Of a DNA stretch of 64,000 nt, positions 35,872-45,109 are shown piece by piece; within the stretch, counting starts at the first letter, position 1, and the number at the start of each line of letters is the position of its first letter. The stretch is from Rhizobiales bacterium PAR1. Lineage in GTDB: Bacteria; Pseudomonadota; Alphaproteobacteria; Rhizobiales; Beijerinckiaceae. The translations under genes were made by a program, and so were the position numbers. Below the pieces are notes generated by a model. That model saw nothing but the letters and a program-made list of their open reading frames with translations, made no database searches and was not told the origin of the DNA. The stretch is taken from NCBI GenBank assembly GCA_002256205.1, contig NKIW01000008.1:119630-183629 (forward strand). Reading direction: 5' to 3'.

Positions 35872-38800
35872 GCGAAGGCGGAAAAGCAAGGACTAGCGAA
35901 GGCGAAAAATCAGGCATGAGCGACCGGCTCAACCCCTGTGAGCCTTTCATCCGGCGCCCGGTGGCGACGACCTTGCTGGCGCTGGGGATGCTGATTATCG
36001 GCACGGTCGCCTATCACGCGCTGCCCGTCGCCTCGATGCCGCAGGTCGATTTTCCGACCATCCGCGTCTCGGCCTCGCGCCCCGGTGCCGATCCCGAGAC
36101 CATGGCGGCGAGCGTTGCCGCACCGCTTGAGCGCCGCCTCGGCGCGATTGCAGGCGTCACGGAAATCACCTCGACGAGCGCGCAGGGCTCGACCTCGATT
36201 TCGGTGCAGTTTGATCTCAAGCGCAAGATCGACAAGGCCGCGCAGGATGTGCAGGCCGCGATCAACGCGTCGATGGCGGATCTGCCGTCCGACATGCCGA
36301 CGCTGCCGACCTTCCGCAAGGCCAACCCTGCCTCGATGCCGATCCTCGTCTTGGCGCTGACCTCCGCGACGGTGTCCTCCAGTGATATTTACGACGCTGC
36401 CGATACCATCCTCGTGCAGCGTCTTTCGCAGGTGGAAGGGGTGGCGGATGTCTCGGTCAGTGGCGCAGACCAGCCCGCCGTGCGCGTCGAGGTCGATCCG
36501 GCGGCGATTGCCTCGGCGGGTCTCACGCTGGAACAGGTGCGGCAGGCGGTGGCGGGCGCGAATGTCCTGACCCCGCTCGGGAGTTTCGATGGCATCAAGC
36601 AAAGCGAAACCCTTGCGATCTCCGGCCAGCTCGGCAAGGCGGAAGCCTACAAGGCGCTCGTGATCCGTGCCGCCAATGGCACGGTGATGCGCCTCACCGA
36701 TATTGCGCGCGTCTATGACGGCGTGCGCAATATCCGTGCGGCGGGGAGTTTCAACGGCAAGCCGGCGATCCTGCTCAACATCACCCGCGCGGCGAATGCC
36801 AATGTCGTGGAAACGGTCGAGCGTGTGCGGGCGCTGCTGCCCGAACTTCAGCGCTGGCTACCGGGCGATGTCGAGGTCGTGGTGATGTCCGACCGCACCA
36901 CGACGATCCGTGCGAGCCTTGAAGACATGGCTTCGACGCTGCTGATCTCCATCGCGCTCGTGATGGGGGTTGTGTACCTGTTTCTGGGGCGTGCGGTGCC
37001 GACTTTGGCGGCGGGTGTGACCATTCCGCTCGCCTTTGCCGGGACGTTTGTGGGCATGTGGGCGGCGGGTTTCAGCCTCGATAATCTCTCGATCATGGCG
37101 TTAGCGATCAGCGTCGGCTTCGTCGTTGATGATGCGATTGTCGTCATCGAAAGCGTCATCGAGCGCGTGGAAGCCGGGCTTTCACCGCTCGAAGCGGCTA
37201 TCGAAGGCGCGGGAACCATTGCCTTCACGGTGGTTTCGATCAGCCTCAGTCTTGTCGCGGCCTTCCTGCCGCTGTTCTTCATTGGCGGCATCGTCGGCAA
37301 GTTCTTTCAGGAATTTGCGATGACCGTGGCCTTCGCCATCGCGGTTTCGCTCATCGCAGCGCTGACCATCACGCCGATGCTCTGCGGGCAATATCTTCGC
37401 CATGCCGAGCCGGGCCGGCTCCAGCTGGGCGTTGCGCGGCTGCTCACTTACCTTGTCGGGCATTACGAGCGCACCCTTCGCTGGGCGCTCAGGCGCATCT
37501 GGCTGATGATCCTCGTGACCTTCGCGGCAATCGCGGCCACGGTCTATTTCTTCCAGACCCTGCCGAAGGGCTACTTCCCGCAGGATGATACCGGGCTGAT
37601 GTTCGGTTGGGTCGAGGCTGCGCCGGATGTCTCCTTCGACGCCATGCGGCAGTTGCAGGAGCAGGCCGCGAAAATTGTCTCGGATGATCCGGCGGTCAAG
37701 CATGTCGGCTCCTTCATGGGCTCTTCTGGCTGGGTGACGACGGTGAACACCGGGCGCCTGTTTGTGGCGTTGAAACCGCTCGCCGAGCGCGGCATGAATA
37801 TCCAGCGCGTCATCGCGCGGCTCAGAGGCAAGCTCAATGCCCTCCCCGGCGTGTCCGTCTACCTTTCGGCGGTGCAAGATGTCCGCGCCGGCGGGCGGCA
37901 GGGCAAATCCGACCTGCAATTTACGCTCTGGAGCCCGGATCTTGCGCTGTTGCGCGATGCCATCCCCCGAGTGACGGACAGCCTGAAGGCGCTGCCGGGC
38001 CTTACGGATGTTTCGACGGATCAGGAATCGGGCGGCTTGCAGGCCGATGTAAAGATCGACCGCGCTGCTGCCGCGCGCCTTGGCGTTTCGATTGCCGATA
38101 TTGATGCTGCGCTCAACAATGCTTTCTCGCAACGCCAGATCGCGACCATCTACGCCGACCGTAACCAGTATCGCGTGGTGATGTCGGTCGCGAGCGGGCG
38201 CGGGGGCGATACCGCCGATCTCGCGCGGGTCTTTGTGCCGGGGACGGGGGGCTTGCAAATCCCGCTTTCATCGGTTGCTACCTTCTCGCGTTCTCTCGCG
38301 CCGCTGGTCGTCAACCATCAGGGGCAATTTGCGGCGGTGACGGTGAACTTCGGCCTCGCGCCGGGTGCCTCAATGGGCGAGGCAACGACGGCCATTCGCG
38401 CGGCGGTTGCGGCCTTGCATCTGCCCGAGGAGGTGCACGCGGAATTCGCCGGCGATGCCGCCGCCTTTGATCGCAGCGCCAATTCGCAGGTTCTGCTCGT
38501 CGCAGGCGCGCTGATCGCAATTTATCTCCTGCTCGGCATTCTCTACGAGAGCTTGATCCATCCGTTGACGATCCTCTCGACGCTGCCCTCGGCGGGGCTT
38601 GGCGCGCTGATCGCGCTTAAACTCGCGGGGATGGATCTCACGCTGGTGGCGCTCATCGGCATCATCCTGCTGATCGGCATCGTGAAGAAAAACGGCATCA
38701 TGCTGGTGGATCACGCGCTCGATGCGCAGCGCCGTATGGGGCTTGCGCCTGCAGAAGCGATCCTCGCGGCGGCAAAGGAGCGCTTTCGCCCCATCCTGAT

Positions 38801-39020
38801 GACGACGCTCGCCGCAATGCTCGGTGCCTTGCCGCTGGTGCTGGGTGAGGGGCCGGGGGCGGAGCTCCGCCGCCCGCTCGGCATCACCATTCTCGGCGGC
38901 TTGCTCGTTTCGCAGATGCTGACGCTTTACACGACCCCCGCGATCTATCTCGCGTTTGATCGCCTGACCCGCGGGCGCAAAGCGATCGCGCCTGAAGGGC
39001 AATTGGTGCCCGGCGAGTAA
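35868..39020 (+). CDS. RND efflux permease, second of a pair (MdtC/MuxC-like)
   Basis: A 1050-residue RND permease. The ATG at 35868 overlaps the previous stop (ATGA), giving a hydrophilic leader of 16 residues; an internal ATG at 35916 gives the standard family N-terminus. FIRRPVATTLLALGMLIIG, GFVVDDAIVVIES and GIVKKNGIMLVDH carry the usual relay residues. It is clearly diverged from the preceding RND protein, so it is not a recent duplicate, and it likely forms a heterotrimer with it. Confidence 0.92.
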   Translation: MSEGGKARTSEGEKSGMSDRLNPCEPFIRRPVATTLLALGMLIIGTVAYHALPVASMPQVDFPTIRVSASRPGADPETMAASVAAPLERRLGAIAGVTEITSTSAQGSTSISVQFDLKRKIDKAAQDVQAAINASMADLPSDMPTLPTFRKANPASMPILVLALTSATVSSSDIYDAADTILVQRLSQVEGVADVSVSGADQPAVRVEVDPAAIASAGLTLEQVRQAVAGANVLTPLGSFDGIKQSETLAISGQLGKAEAYKALVIRAANGTVMRLTDIARVYDGVRNIRAAGSFNGKPAILLNITRAANANVVETVERVRALLPELQRWLPGDVEVVVMSDRTTTIRASLEDMASTLLISIALVMGVVYLFLGRAVPTLAAGVTIPLAFAGTFVGMWAAGFSLDNLSIMALAISVGFVVDDAIVVIESVIERVEAGLSPLEAAIEGAGTIAFTVVSISLSLVAAFLPLFFIGGIVGKFFQEFAMTVAFAIAVSLIAALTITPMLCGQYLRHAEPGRLQLGVARLLTYLVGHYERTLRWALRRIWLMILVTFAAIAATVYFFQTLPKGYFPQDDTGLMFGWVEAAPDVSFDAMRQLQEQAAKIVSDDPAVKHVGSFMGSSGWVTTVNTGRLFVALKPLAERGMNIQRVIARLRGKLNALPGVSVYLSAVQDVRAGGRQGKSDLQFTLWSPDLALLRDAIPRVTDSLKALPGLTDVSTDQESGGLQADVKIDRAAAARLGVSIADIDAALNNAFSQRQIATIYADRNQYRVVMSVASGRGGDTADLARVFVPGTGGLQIPLSSVATFSRSLAPLVVNHQGQFAAVTVNFGLAPGASMGEATTAIRAAVAALHLPEEVHAEFAGDAAAFDRSANSQVLLVAGALIAIYLLLGILYESLIHPLTILSTLPSAGLGALIALKLAGMDLTLVALIGIILLIGIVKKNGIMLVDHALDAQRRMGLAPAEAILAAAKERFRPILMTTLAAMLGALPLVLGEGPGAELRRPLGITILGGLLVSQMLTLYTTPAIYLAFDRLTRGRKAIAPEGQLVPGE

Positions 39021-39234
39021 TCGTCGGTTTATCGTCCCTTCTCAAGCAGAGGCGCATCTGCGCTGCCCCCGTCAGGTCAAGCGATCATCAGGATGCGCGC
39101 GGAAGAGAGGGCCCGCGCAGACTTCAGGTATGGCTTGTCGAGCATCACAGCCGCGAGGATGAAACCGCTGCCCGGACAGAGCACACCCACGGTGGTTTCC
39201 CGGTCGCGATTGCGCGCGGTTGATGCTGATCACG

Positions 39235-39452
39235 GCGGGGCCTATGCTTGCCGAGAAGCTGACTTTCATCGCGCGAACGGAAGCCACGGGACTGGTGGTT
39301 GGCGCCCATATTCCGGCGATGCTGGCCTCATGCGTCGATAATAAGCGCGCCCGGCTGGTTTCCTGCGCGCTCGCGTAGCTCTATGAGTATTGGCGGGTGC
39401 ATGGCGAGGCTCTTGGCGATGCGGAACCCTCCCTGAAGGCAGCCGAATAACA
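39235..39452 (+). pseudogene. pta: 3' remnant of phosphate acetyltransferase gene
   Basis: Translated in the frame of base 39246, this gives about 70 residues resembling the C-terminus of phosphate acetyl/butyryl-transferases (MLAEKLTFIARTEATGLVVG, then IPAMLASCVDN and ARLVSCALA). The frame is cut by a TAG at 39378-39380, after which LYEYWRVHGEAL continues the similarity to a TAA at 39450. Upstream of 39235 the similarity ends, and no frame supplies the first several hundred residues. In many Hyphomicrobiales a phosphate acetyltransferase, often fused to an enoyl-CoA hydratase, directly precedes the acetate kinase gene. Confidence 0.65.
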
Positions 39453-39454
39453 CC

Positions 39455-40633
39455 ATGGAACGCCATATCCTCACCCTGAACGCGGGCTCTTCCTCGCTCA
39501 AGTTCGCTCTTTTCTCCGCCGAAGCGCTGGTCTGCCTCGCCGTCGGGCAGATTGACGGCATCGGGGCTGAGCCGCATCTCGTGATCAGGAGCGGCGAGGG
39601 GCAAAGGCTGGTCGACGAACCGCTGGCTGGCTCCAGCGCGCCCAACGATCCGGTCGAAGCGATGGTTCTGGTGCTTGACCGGCTTTCGAAGACCTTTGTG
39701 GGGGCCAATATTGTCGCCGTTGGACACCGGATCGTCCATGGCGGCACGGATTATGGCGATCCGATCGTGTTGACGGCGGAGATTGAGGCCAGGTTGACCA
39801 AGCTCAACCCGCTGGCGCCGCTGCACCAGCCGCATAATCTTGCGGGTGTCGGCGCGGCCCGGCGTGCCTTTCCGGATGTGCCGCAGGTCGCGTGTTTTGA
39901 TACGGCCTTTCATCGCGCGCATCCCTTCGTCAACGATGTCTTCGCCCTGCCGCGTGCACTTTATGACGCGGGCATCCGGCGTTACGGGTTCCACGGCCTT
40001 TCCTACGAATATGTCGCGGGGCGGCTGGCCGAGATCGCACCGCATCATGCGCGAGGAAGGGTGGTGATCTGCCATCTCGGCTCCGGCGCTTCGATGTGCG
40101 CGCTCCGGGATGGCCAATCGGTGGCCTCGACCATGGGATTTTCCGCGCTTGATGGCCTGCCGATGGGCACGCGTCCGGGCCAGATCGACCCTGGCGTCCT
40201 ACTCTACCTGATGCAGGAAAAGGGCATGTCGGCGGCGGAGATTTCTGCTCTCCTCTACAGGCAATCGGGACTCAAGGGGCTCTCGGGCGTCTCCAGTGAC
40301 ATGCGCGTGCTGGAGGCCTCGGACAACCCGCATGCGCGGCAGGCGATCGACTATTTCGTCTTCCGCACACGCCGCGAGATCGGCGGTATGGCCGCGGCAC
40401 TCGAAGGGCTTGATGCGATCGTGTTTAGCGGCGGGATTGGTGAGAACTCAGCGATGATCCGCGAATACGTGCTCGAAGCGATGGAATGGCTTGGGCTTGA
40501 GCTGGACCTCGACCGCAACCGCGCCGGTGCAGGTGTCATCTCTTCGGAGCGATCGCGCGTGCGGGTGTTTGTTATCCCGACCAACGAGGAATTGATGATC
40601 GCACGCCATACCAAGGCGATTGTGCAACTCTGA
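39455..40633 (+). CDS. ackA: Acetate/propionate kinase
   Basis: A 392-residue ASKHA-fold kinase: LNAGSSSLKFALF at the start, GHRIVHGG near residue 90, CFDTAFHRAHPFVND near 148, RYGFHGLSYEYVAGRL, and the ATP site FSGGIGENSAMIREYVL near 323. It phosphorylates acetate (or propionate) with ATP. It begins two bases after the remnant of its usual partner, phosphate acetyltransferase, so acetyl-CoA formation from acetyl phosphate would need a partner encoded elsewhere. The gene itself looks intact. Confidence 0.92.
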   Translation: MERHILTLNAGSSSLKFALFSAEALVCLAVGQIDGIGAEPHLVIRSGEGQRLVDEPLAGSSAPNDPVEAMVLVLDRLSKTFVGANIVAVGHRIVHGGTDYGDPIVLTAEIEARLTKLNPLAPLHQPHNLAGVGAARRAFPDVPQVACFDTAFHRAHPFVNDVFALPRALYDAGIRRYGFHGLSYEYVAGRLAEIAPHHARGRVVICHLGSGASMCALRDGQSVASTMGFSALDGLPMGTRPGQIDPGVLLYLMQEKGMSAAEISALLYRQSGLKGLSGVSSDMRVLEASDNPHARQAIDYFVFRTRREIGGMAAALEGLDAIVFSGGIGENSAMIREYVLEAMEWLGLELDLDRNRAGAGVISSERSRVRVFVIPTNEELMIARHTKAIVQL

Positions 40634-40706
40634 TGCAGGCGGGGCTGATCCTACCACGCTGTTCACGTGGCGTGCCGCCAGTGTATCGAGGGATCGTCGC
40701 CGCATG

Positions 40707-41906
40707 TCACAGGGTCGGGTGCTTGTCTGATCCCTCATTCCTGAGCCTCAGGAGCCAGAGACCGACGAGCATAGCGGCGGCTGCGAGGAAGAGATAAGCT
40801 AGGCGCAGTCCCGAGATCGCCGATAGCAGCGCGATCAGGCCCGGTCCGAGAAGCAGGCCGGTATAGCTTGCCGTCAGCACCGCGCCGGTTGCTTCTCCTG
40901 CCCGACCAGCGGGCGCGCAGGTCGCGACTTCGCCGAGAAAGACGCCATTCCAGCCGCTCGCGGTGAGGCCGAAGCCGAAGGCAACGGCGGCCAGAAGCGC
41001 AGGGGCCGTTCCCGCAGGCAGTATCGCCATCGCACCGCCGAAGATACCGGAACCGATTGCGATGAAGGCGACCAGCCGCGTTGGTGCCAGACGCACCGTC
41101 GCGAACCCCCAGCCAAGGCGCCCGGCAAGACCGCCAGCCTGCGCCACGCCGAGGACGATGCCGGCAGTCACGTGATCCAGCGTCAGCGTGCCCACAAGAA
41201 ACGTCACGAGATAGGCATTGAGCGCGAGTTGCAGCGCGGAAAGCGGGATGGAAAAGATCGCAAGACGCCGCAGCCGGGCGTTCTCCGACAGCAGGCGTAG
41301 CGCCTTGCGCAGTGGCAAGCCGTGCGAGGCCTCTCGCACCAGAGGGTCATAGTGCCGCGACTGGGCGGCGAAAAGAAGCGCTGCGATCCCCGCGATGCCG
41401 ATAATCAACGCGTAGCCGCTTCGTGGGTCGACCATCGCCAGCACCGGCAAGGTGAGCGAACCGGTGATCGCGCCGATCTGGTTTCCGCATTGGCGGAGGG
41501 AGAACACAAGTGAGCGCTGCTCCGGGCGGGCAAGGCGACTGAGCAACGCCGAACTCGCCGGGGTCTCTGGCCCGAAGGCGAGGCCCAGTACCAGCCCAGC
41601 GGCCAGCAGCGCTGCCGTACTGCCGGTCATACCCAGGAACATTGCCCCGGCGACCGCAACCATGCACCCCGTCGCAACCCGGAAGGAGCCGATGGCACCG
41701 ACCAGAACGCCGCCTTGCAGGGCGCCGAAAATCGCTGTTGCAAAGCAGCCAAAGACAAAGGTTGAGACTGCGCCTTCACCGATCCCGAGGCGCGGTGCCA
41801 GCACGCCCGGCGCGAAAAGCGCCAGCGAGACGACGGCCTGAAGAAGCGTCATCGAGGCAAGGGCAGGCCAGAGCGCCGGCAAGGGCTTGGTAGTTTCCGC
41901 TGTCAC
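40707..41906 (-). CDS. MFS transporter
   Basis: A 399-residue, 12-span major facilitator protein, with AGLVLGLAFGPETPASSALLS and FSLRQCGNQIGAITGSLTLP in the first half. It resembles small-molecule MFS permeases of the CynX/YbfB kind; direction and substrate cannot be assigned. Translation appears to begin at a GTG (41906) only 29 bp from the divergent TTR-like gene, so the two would share a very short control region. It may move a substrate or product of the ureide-like pathway. Confidence 0.8.
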   Translation of the reverse strand: MTAETTKPLPALWPALASMTLLQAVVSLALFAPGVLAPRLGIGEGAVSTFVFGCFATAIFGALQGGVLVGAIGSFRVATGCMVAVAGAMFLGMTGSTAALLAAGLVLGLAFGPETPASSALLSRLARPEQRSLVFSLRQCGNQIGAITGSLTLPVLAMVDPRSGYALIIGIAGIAALLFAAQSRHYDPLVREASHGLPLRKALRLLSENARLRRLAIFSIPLSALQLALNAYLVTFLVGTLTLDHVTAGIVLGVAQAGGLAGRLGWGFATVRLAPTRLVAFIAIGSGIFGGAMAILPAGTAPALLAAVAFGFGLTASGWNGVFLGEVATCAPAGRAGEATGAVLTASYTGLLLGPGLIALLSAISGLRLAYLFLAAAAMLVGLWLLRLRNEGSDKHPTL

Positions 41907-41935
41907 GGTTAGTGTCGCTCCAGACGGAGGATCAC

Positions 41936-42283
41936 ATGCGCGCGGGCGGAATTTCCATTCATTGTGTTGATGTCGCGACGGGGCAACCTGCCAGAGGCAT
42001 GGCAGTTTCGCTGCATCGGCTTTCCGCGGACGAGGTCTTGCTGGCGGTAGGCCTGATCGGCGCCAACGGCCAGCTCGATCACCCCACGGTGCGGGGCGAG
42101 GGCATCATCGCCGGAACCTATGAAGTCCGCTTCCATATCGGTGACTATCTCAGGGCGCAGGGTCAGTTTGCGGGCTTTCTCGATGTGGTGCCGTTCCGCT
42201 TCGTCATCGAGGATATCGGCCCGCATCTGCACCTGCCGATGAAGTTCACGCCGTACGGCTACGCGATTTTCAAGGGGGTGTGA
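41936..42283 (+). CDS. Transthyretin-like protein (5-hydroxyisourate hydrolase family, atypical)
   Basis: A 115-residue transthyretin-fold protein. The N-terminal SIHCVDVATGQPARGMAV and the HLHLP near residue 97 match 5-hydroxyisourate hydrolases and keep both histidines. Two other signature residues are changed: the DGR arginine is Gln46 (NGQL), and the C-terminal YRGS hallmark reads FKGV. It may be a ureide-ring hydrolase with another substrate, or a TTR-like protein without this activity. The ATG at 41936 follows ACGGAGGATC. No urate oxidase or OHCU decarboxylase gene is near. Confidence 0.8.
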   Translation: MRAGGISIHCVDVATGQPARGMAVSLHRLSADEVLLAVGLIGANGQLDHPTVRGEGIIAGTYEVRFHIGDYLRAQGQFAGFLDVVPFRFVIEDIGPHLHLPMKFTPYGYAIFKGV

Positions 42284-42303
42284 GCCCTTCTGGCGCGAAA
42301 GCG

Positions 42304-43116
42304 TCACCGGATCCGCCGCGAAAGCCCGGTCAACCGCTCCATCACAACAAGGGCGACGATCGTCAGCGCGATCATAGCACCGGACACTGCGGCAATAGTG
42401 ACATCGAGCTTGCCCTCGAGATCCTGCCACATGCGGATGGGCAGCATGTCGGTGCGCGCATCCCTGAGAAACAGCGAGACCGGCACATTGTCAAATGACG
42501 ACATGAAGGCGATGAACGCACCTGCGAGAATGCCGGGACGGATCAATGGCAGCGTGATGCGCCGGAAGGTGTAGAACCGGCTCGCACCGAGGCTCGCCGA
42601 ACTCTCCAGCAGCACGGTGTCAAGTTGGGCCAAAGCCGCGACCGTAGTGCGGATGACATAGGGCACGCAAACCACCGTATGCCCGATGATCAGCGTCACC
42701 GGCGAGATCGACCATCCCACAAGCGAGAAGAGCATCAGCGCCGCAAGGCCATAGGCCAGCGCTGGGAGCACAAGCGGCGACATGAAGACGGAATCGAGCA
42801 CTTTCGCCGTCCATTTCGGCGAGCGCGCGATGCCGAGCGAGGCGGCGACGCCGAGGATTATCGCAAGGACCGTGGTCCAGAGCGCCACGGTAAAGCTGTT
42901 CCATGCCGCGAACTGGAGCTGCCACGCATCCCCGAGCGCAGCATACCAGCGGAGCGAATAGCCTGGCGGGGGAAAGCGGAGTGAAAAGCTGTTGGTGAAG
43001 GAGACAATCACCACCACCAGCGTCGGCATGATGAGCAGCGTCACGGCGGCAAGGCCGAGCAAGCCCATCACGAGGCGGAAGCTGAAGGCACCAAAATCGA
43101 GCGGGCGGCCATTCAT
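42304..43116 (-). CDS. ABC transporter permease (PotC type)
   Basis: A 270-residue inner-membrane permease with about six helices and the EAA loop LESSASLGASRFYTFRRITL near residue 175, which docks to the ATPase. It belongs to the spermidine/putrescine/Fe type of importers. It is the last gene of the reverse ATPase - binding protein - permease - permease operon. The substrate is unknown; the operon diverges from an amidase gene. Confidence 0.88.
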   Translation of the reverse strand: MNGRPLDFGAFSFRLVMGLLGLAAVTLLIMPTLVVVIVSFTNSFSLRFPPPGYSLRWYAALGDAWQLQFAAWNSFTVALWTTVLAIILGVAASLGIARSPKWTAKVLDSVFMSPLVLPALAYGLAALMLFSLVGWSISPVTLIIGHTVVCVPYVIRTTVAALAQLDTVLLESSASLGASRFYTFRRITLPLIRPGILAGAFIAFMSSFDNVPVSLFLRDARTDMLPIRMWQDLEGKLDVTIAAVSGAMIALTIVALVVMERLTGLSRRIR

Positions 43117-43120
43117 GGGA

Positions 43121-43981
43121 TCAGGCCTCCGCCGTGCCGCGCGCGAGGCGGCCGAGAAAATTGAACAGCGTCACCGCGCCTAGCACCGCGATGAGGAAAA
43201 TCACTGAGATCGCTGCCGCGAAGGGCCAGTTATTCAGCGTCGAGGACTGCTGGTAGAGATACATCGGCATGAACAGCATCCGTCCGCCGCCGACGAGGCT
43301 CTGGGTGATGAAAGCCGTGATCGAGGCGGCGAAGGTTAGAAGGCACCCGGCGATGATACCGGGCAGGGAGAGCGGCAGGGTCACGCGGAAGAAGGTCCGC
43401 CATGCGCCCGCGCCCAGTGCCGCCGAGGCATCCTCGAGATTGGGCTCAATGCGCGAAAGCGCAGTGATCAGCGGCAGCACCATCAGCGGCATCTGCACCT
43501 GCGCCAGCGCCCAGACGACGCCGCCCTCGGTGTAGAGAAGCCGCAGCGGCGCATCGATGAGCCCAAGGCCGAGGAGCGTATTGTTGATAATGCCCTGCCG
43601 CCCGAGAATGACGATCCATGAAAAGGTCCGCACCACAACGCTGGTCAGCAGCGGCAGAACCACCACCAGCATCAGGATGCCCTGCGCCCAGCGCGGCGCC
43701 CGGACGTAAATCCACGCCAGCGGAAAGCCAAGGATGAAGCACAGCGCCGTGACCTTCACCCCGAGCCAGAGCGTTGAACCTAGCACGCCGAGCGAGAACG
43801 GATCGAGCAGGAAGCGGGCGTATTGATCAAGCCCGAAGCGGGTCATCGAGGTATCGGTGTAGAAGCTGACGATGATCAGCAGCACCAGCGGTGCGATGAA
43901 GAACAGCGCAAACAGCCCCGCCAGCGGCAAGGCCAGCTTGAGGTCGTATTGCGTGACAGGCGGATGGGTTGCGCTGCTCAT
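43121..43981 (-). CDS. ABC transporter permease (PotB type)
   Basis: A 286-residue permease with six predicted spans and the EAA loop LEDASAALGAGAWRTFFRVT. It pairs with the PotC-type permease four bases downstream. The ATG at 43981 (MSSATHPPV) gives a normal cytoplasmic N-terminus; the longer open frame upstream runs into the binding-protein gene region and is not supported. Confidence 0.88.
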   Translation of the reverse strand: MSSATHPPVTQYDLKLALPLAGLFALFFIAPLVLLIIVSFYTDTSMTRFGLDQYARFLLDPFSLGVLGSTLWLGVKVTALCFILGFPLAWIYVRAPRWAQGILMLVVVLPLLTSVVVRTFSWIVILGRQGIINNTLLGLGLIDAPLRLLYTEGGVVWALAQVQMPLMVLPLITALSRIEPNLEDASAALGAGAWRTFFRVTLPLSLPGIIAGCLLTFAASITAFITQSLVGGGRMLFMPMYLYQQSSTLNNWPFAAAISVIFLIAVLGAVTLFNFLGRLARGTAEA

Positions 43982-44031
43982 ATTTGTTCGGTTCCGGGTT
44001 TCCGGGCGGCCGGGGCCACCCTTTTCCAAGA

Positions 44032-45075
44032 TCAGATCTTGATGTCGCGGTTGAACTTCTCGATCCAGCCCGAGCGCTGCTCGTTGATCTTCTTCCAATC
44101 CTGGAAGACGAATTTCTTCTTCATTTCGTCGTGATCCTTGGCAAGGACCTTGGCGATCTCGCCGCCCATCTTCACCTTGGTGTTGGTCGGCACGATGAGA
44201 TAGGGGCTATCCATCAGTTTCGATTGCACTTCCGGCGAAAGCGAAGCTTCGATCAGCTTGAACGCCAGTTCCGGGTTCGGCGAGTTCTTGACGATATGGA
44301 TCGTGGTCTTGAAGGCGATGGCGCCTTCCTTCGGGGCGACGAATTCCACCGGCACGCCACGCGCTTTCAGGATCTGGATCGCGTTGAAATTGCCCGGTCC
44401 GATATCGACCTGACCCTGCTGGTAGAGCGTTGCGAGCTGGCCGGGGTTGGCGGCCACCGCGCCGAGGTTCGGCTTCAGATCCTCGATCGCCTTGAAGCCG
44501 GCATCCACATTGGCTTCGCTGCCGCCCTTCATGCGGGCGATTTCGACAAGGAAGCCGGTGCCGAGCGTCGAGTTGAGGTTGGTGATGCCGACGCGGCCCT
44601 TGAATTCCGGCTTCCAGATATCCGCCCAGGAGGTCGGCGGGGTTTTGACCTTCTCCGGGTTGTAGGTAATGCCGACAACCTGAAAGAACGGGGCGGGGCC
44701 CATTGGGTCCTGAGCATCCGAGATCAGATCCTTGTAATGCGCGGACTGCGCAACCGGATAGGGCGCGGCGAGGTCCTGCCCGATGGCGACCAGCGCGGGG
44801 CCCGGATCATGCAGCATCACGTCGATCGGCGGATTAGCGCGTGCGGCGGTGACTTTCGCGATCTGGTCGACCGAGAGCATCGGGTCGAGCGCCATTTCGG
44901 CGTTGTTCGTGGCCTTGCGGAAGGCCGGCACCAGCACATCGCGATGCGCTTCTTCCCAGCTTCCGGTGAAGGTCGCGAAGACGAGGCGGCGGGCCTGCCC
45001 CATCGAGATGCCGGGAAAGAGATGCATGGCGCCCAGCGCCAGCGTGGTGGTGAGCATTTGGCGGCGGTTCAACAT
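44032..45075 (-). CDS. ABC transporter periplasmic substrate-binding protein (PotD-like)
   Basis: A 347-residue type II binding protein starting with a signal peptide (RRQMLTTTLALGAMHLFPG, cleavage near residue 26). Family segments: FATFTGSWEEAHRDVLVPAF, TSWADIWKPEFKGRVGI, GFLVEIA and FKLIEASLSPEVQSK. It would deliver a small, probably nitrogen-containing solute to the PotBC-type permeases. The ATG at 45075 follows AGGAG; the upstream extension of the frame lacks signal character. Confidence 0.88.
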   Translation of the reverse strand: MLNRRQMLTTTLALGAMHLFPGISMGQARRLVFATFTGSWEEAHRDVLVPAFRKATNNAEMALDPMLSVDQIAKVTAARANPPIDVMLHDPGPALVAIGQDLAAPYPVAQSAHYKDLISDAQDPMGPAPFFQVVGITYNPEKVKTPPTSWADIWKPEFKGRVGITNLNSTLGTGFLVEIARMKGGSEANVDAGFKAIEDLKPNLGAVAANPGQLATLYQQGQVDIGPGNFNAIQILKARGVPVEFVAPKEGAIAFKTTIHIVKNSPNPELAFKLIEASLSPEVQSKLMDSPYLIVPTNTKVKMGGEIAKVLAKDHDEMKKKFVFQDWKKINEQRSGWIEKFNRDIKI

Positions 45076-45109
45076 GCGTGAGAAGCTCCTGTTGGCTGAA
45101 GTCGAATCG

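Noticed and set aside
32764..39020. Recent duplication or assembly artefact for the two tandem RND genes
   Set aside because: The two proteins differ along their whole length, including around the relay motifs, and paired RND genes are normal for MdtBC/MuxBC-type pumps.
39093..39341. Open frame of 82 codons before ackA
   Set aside because: It runs out of frame across the segment that resembles the phosphate acetyltransferase C-terminus; it has no family features of its own.
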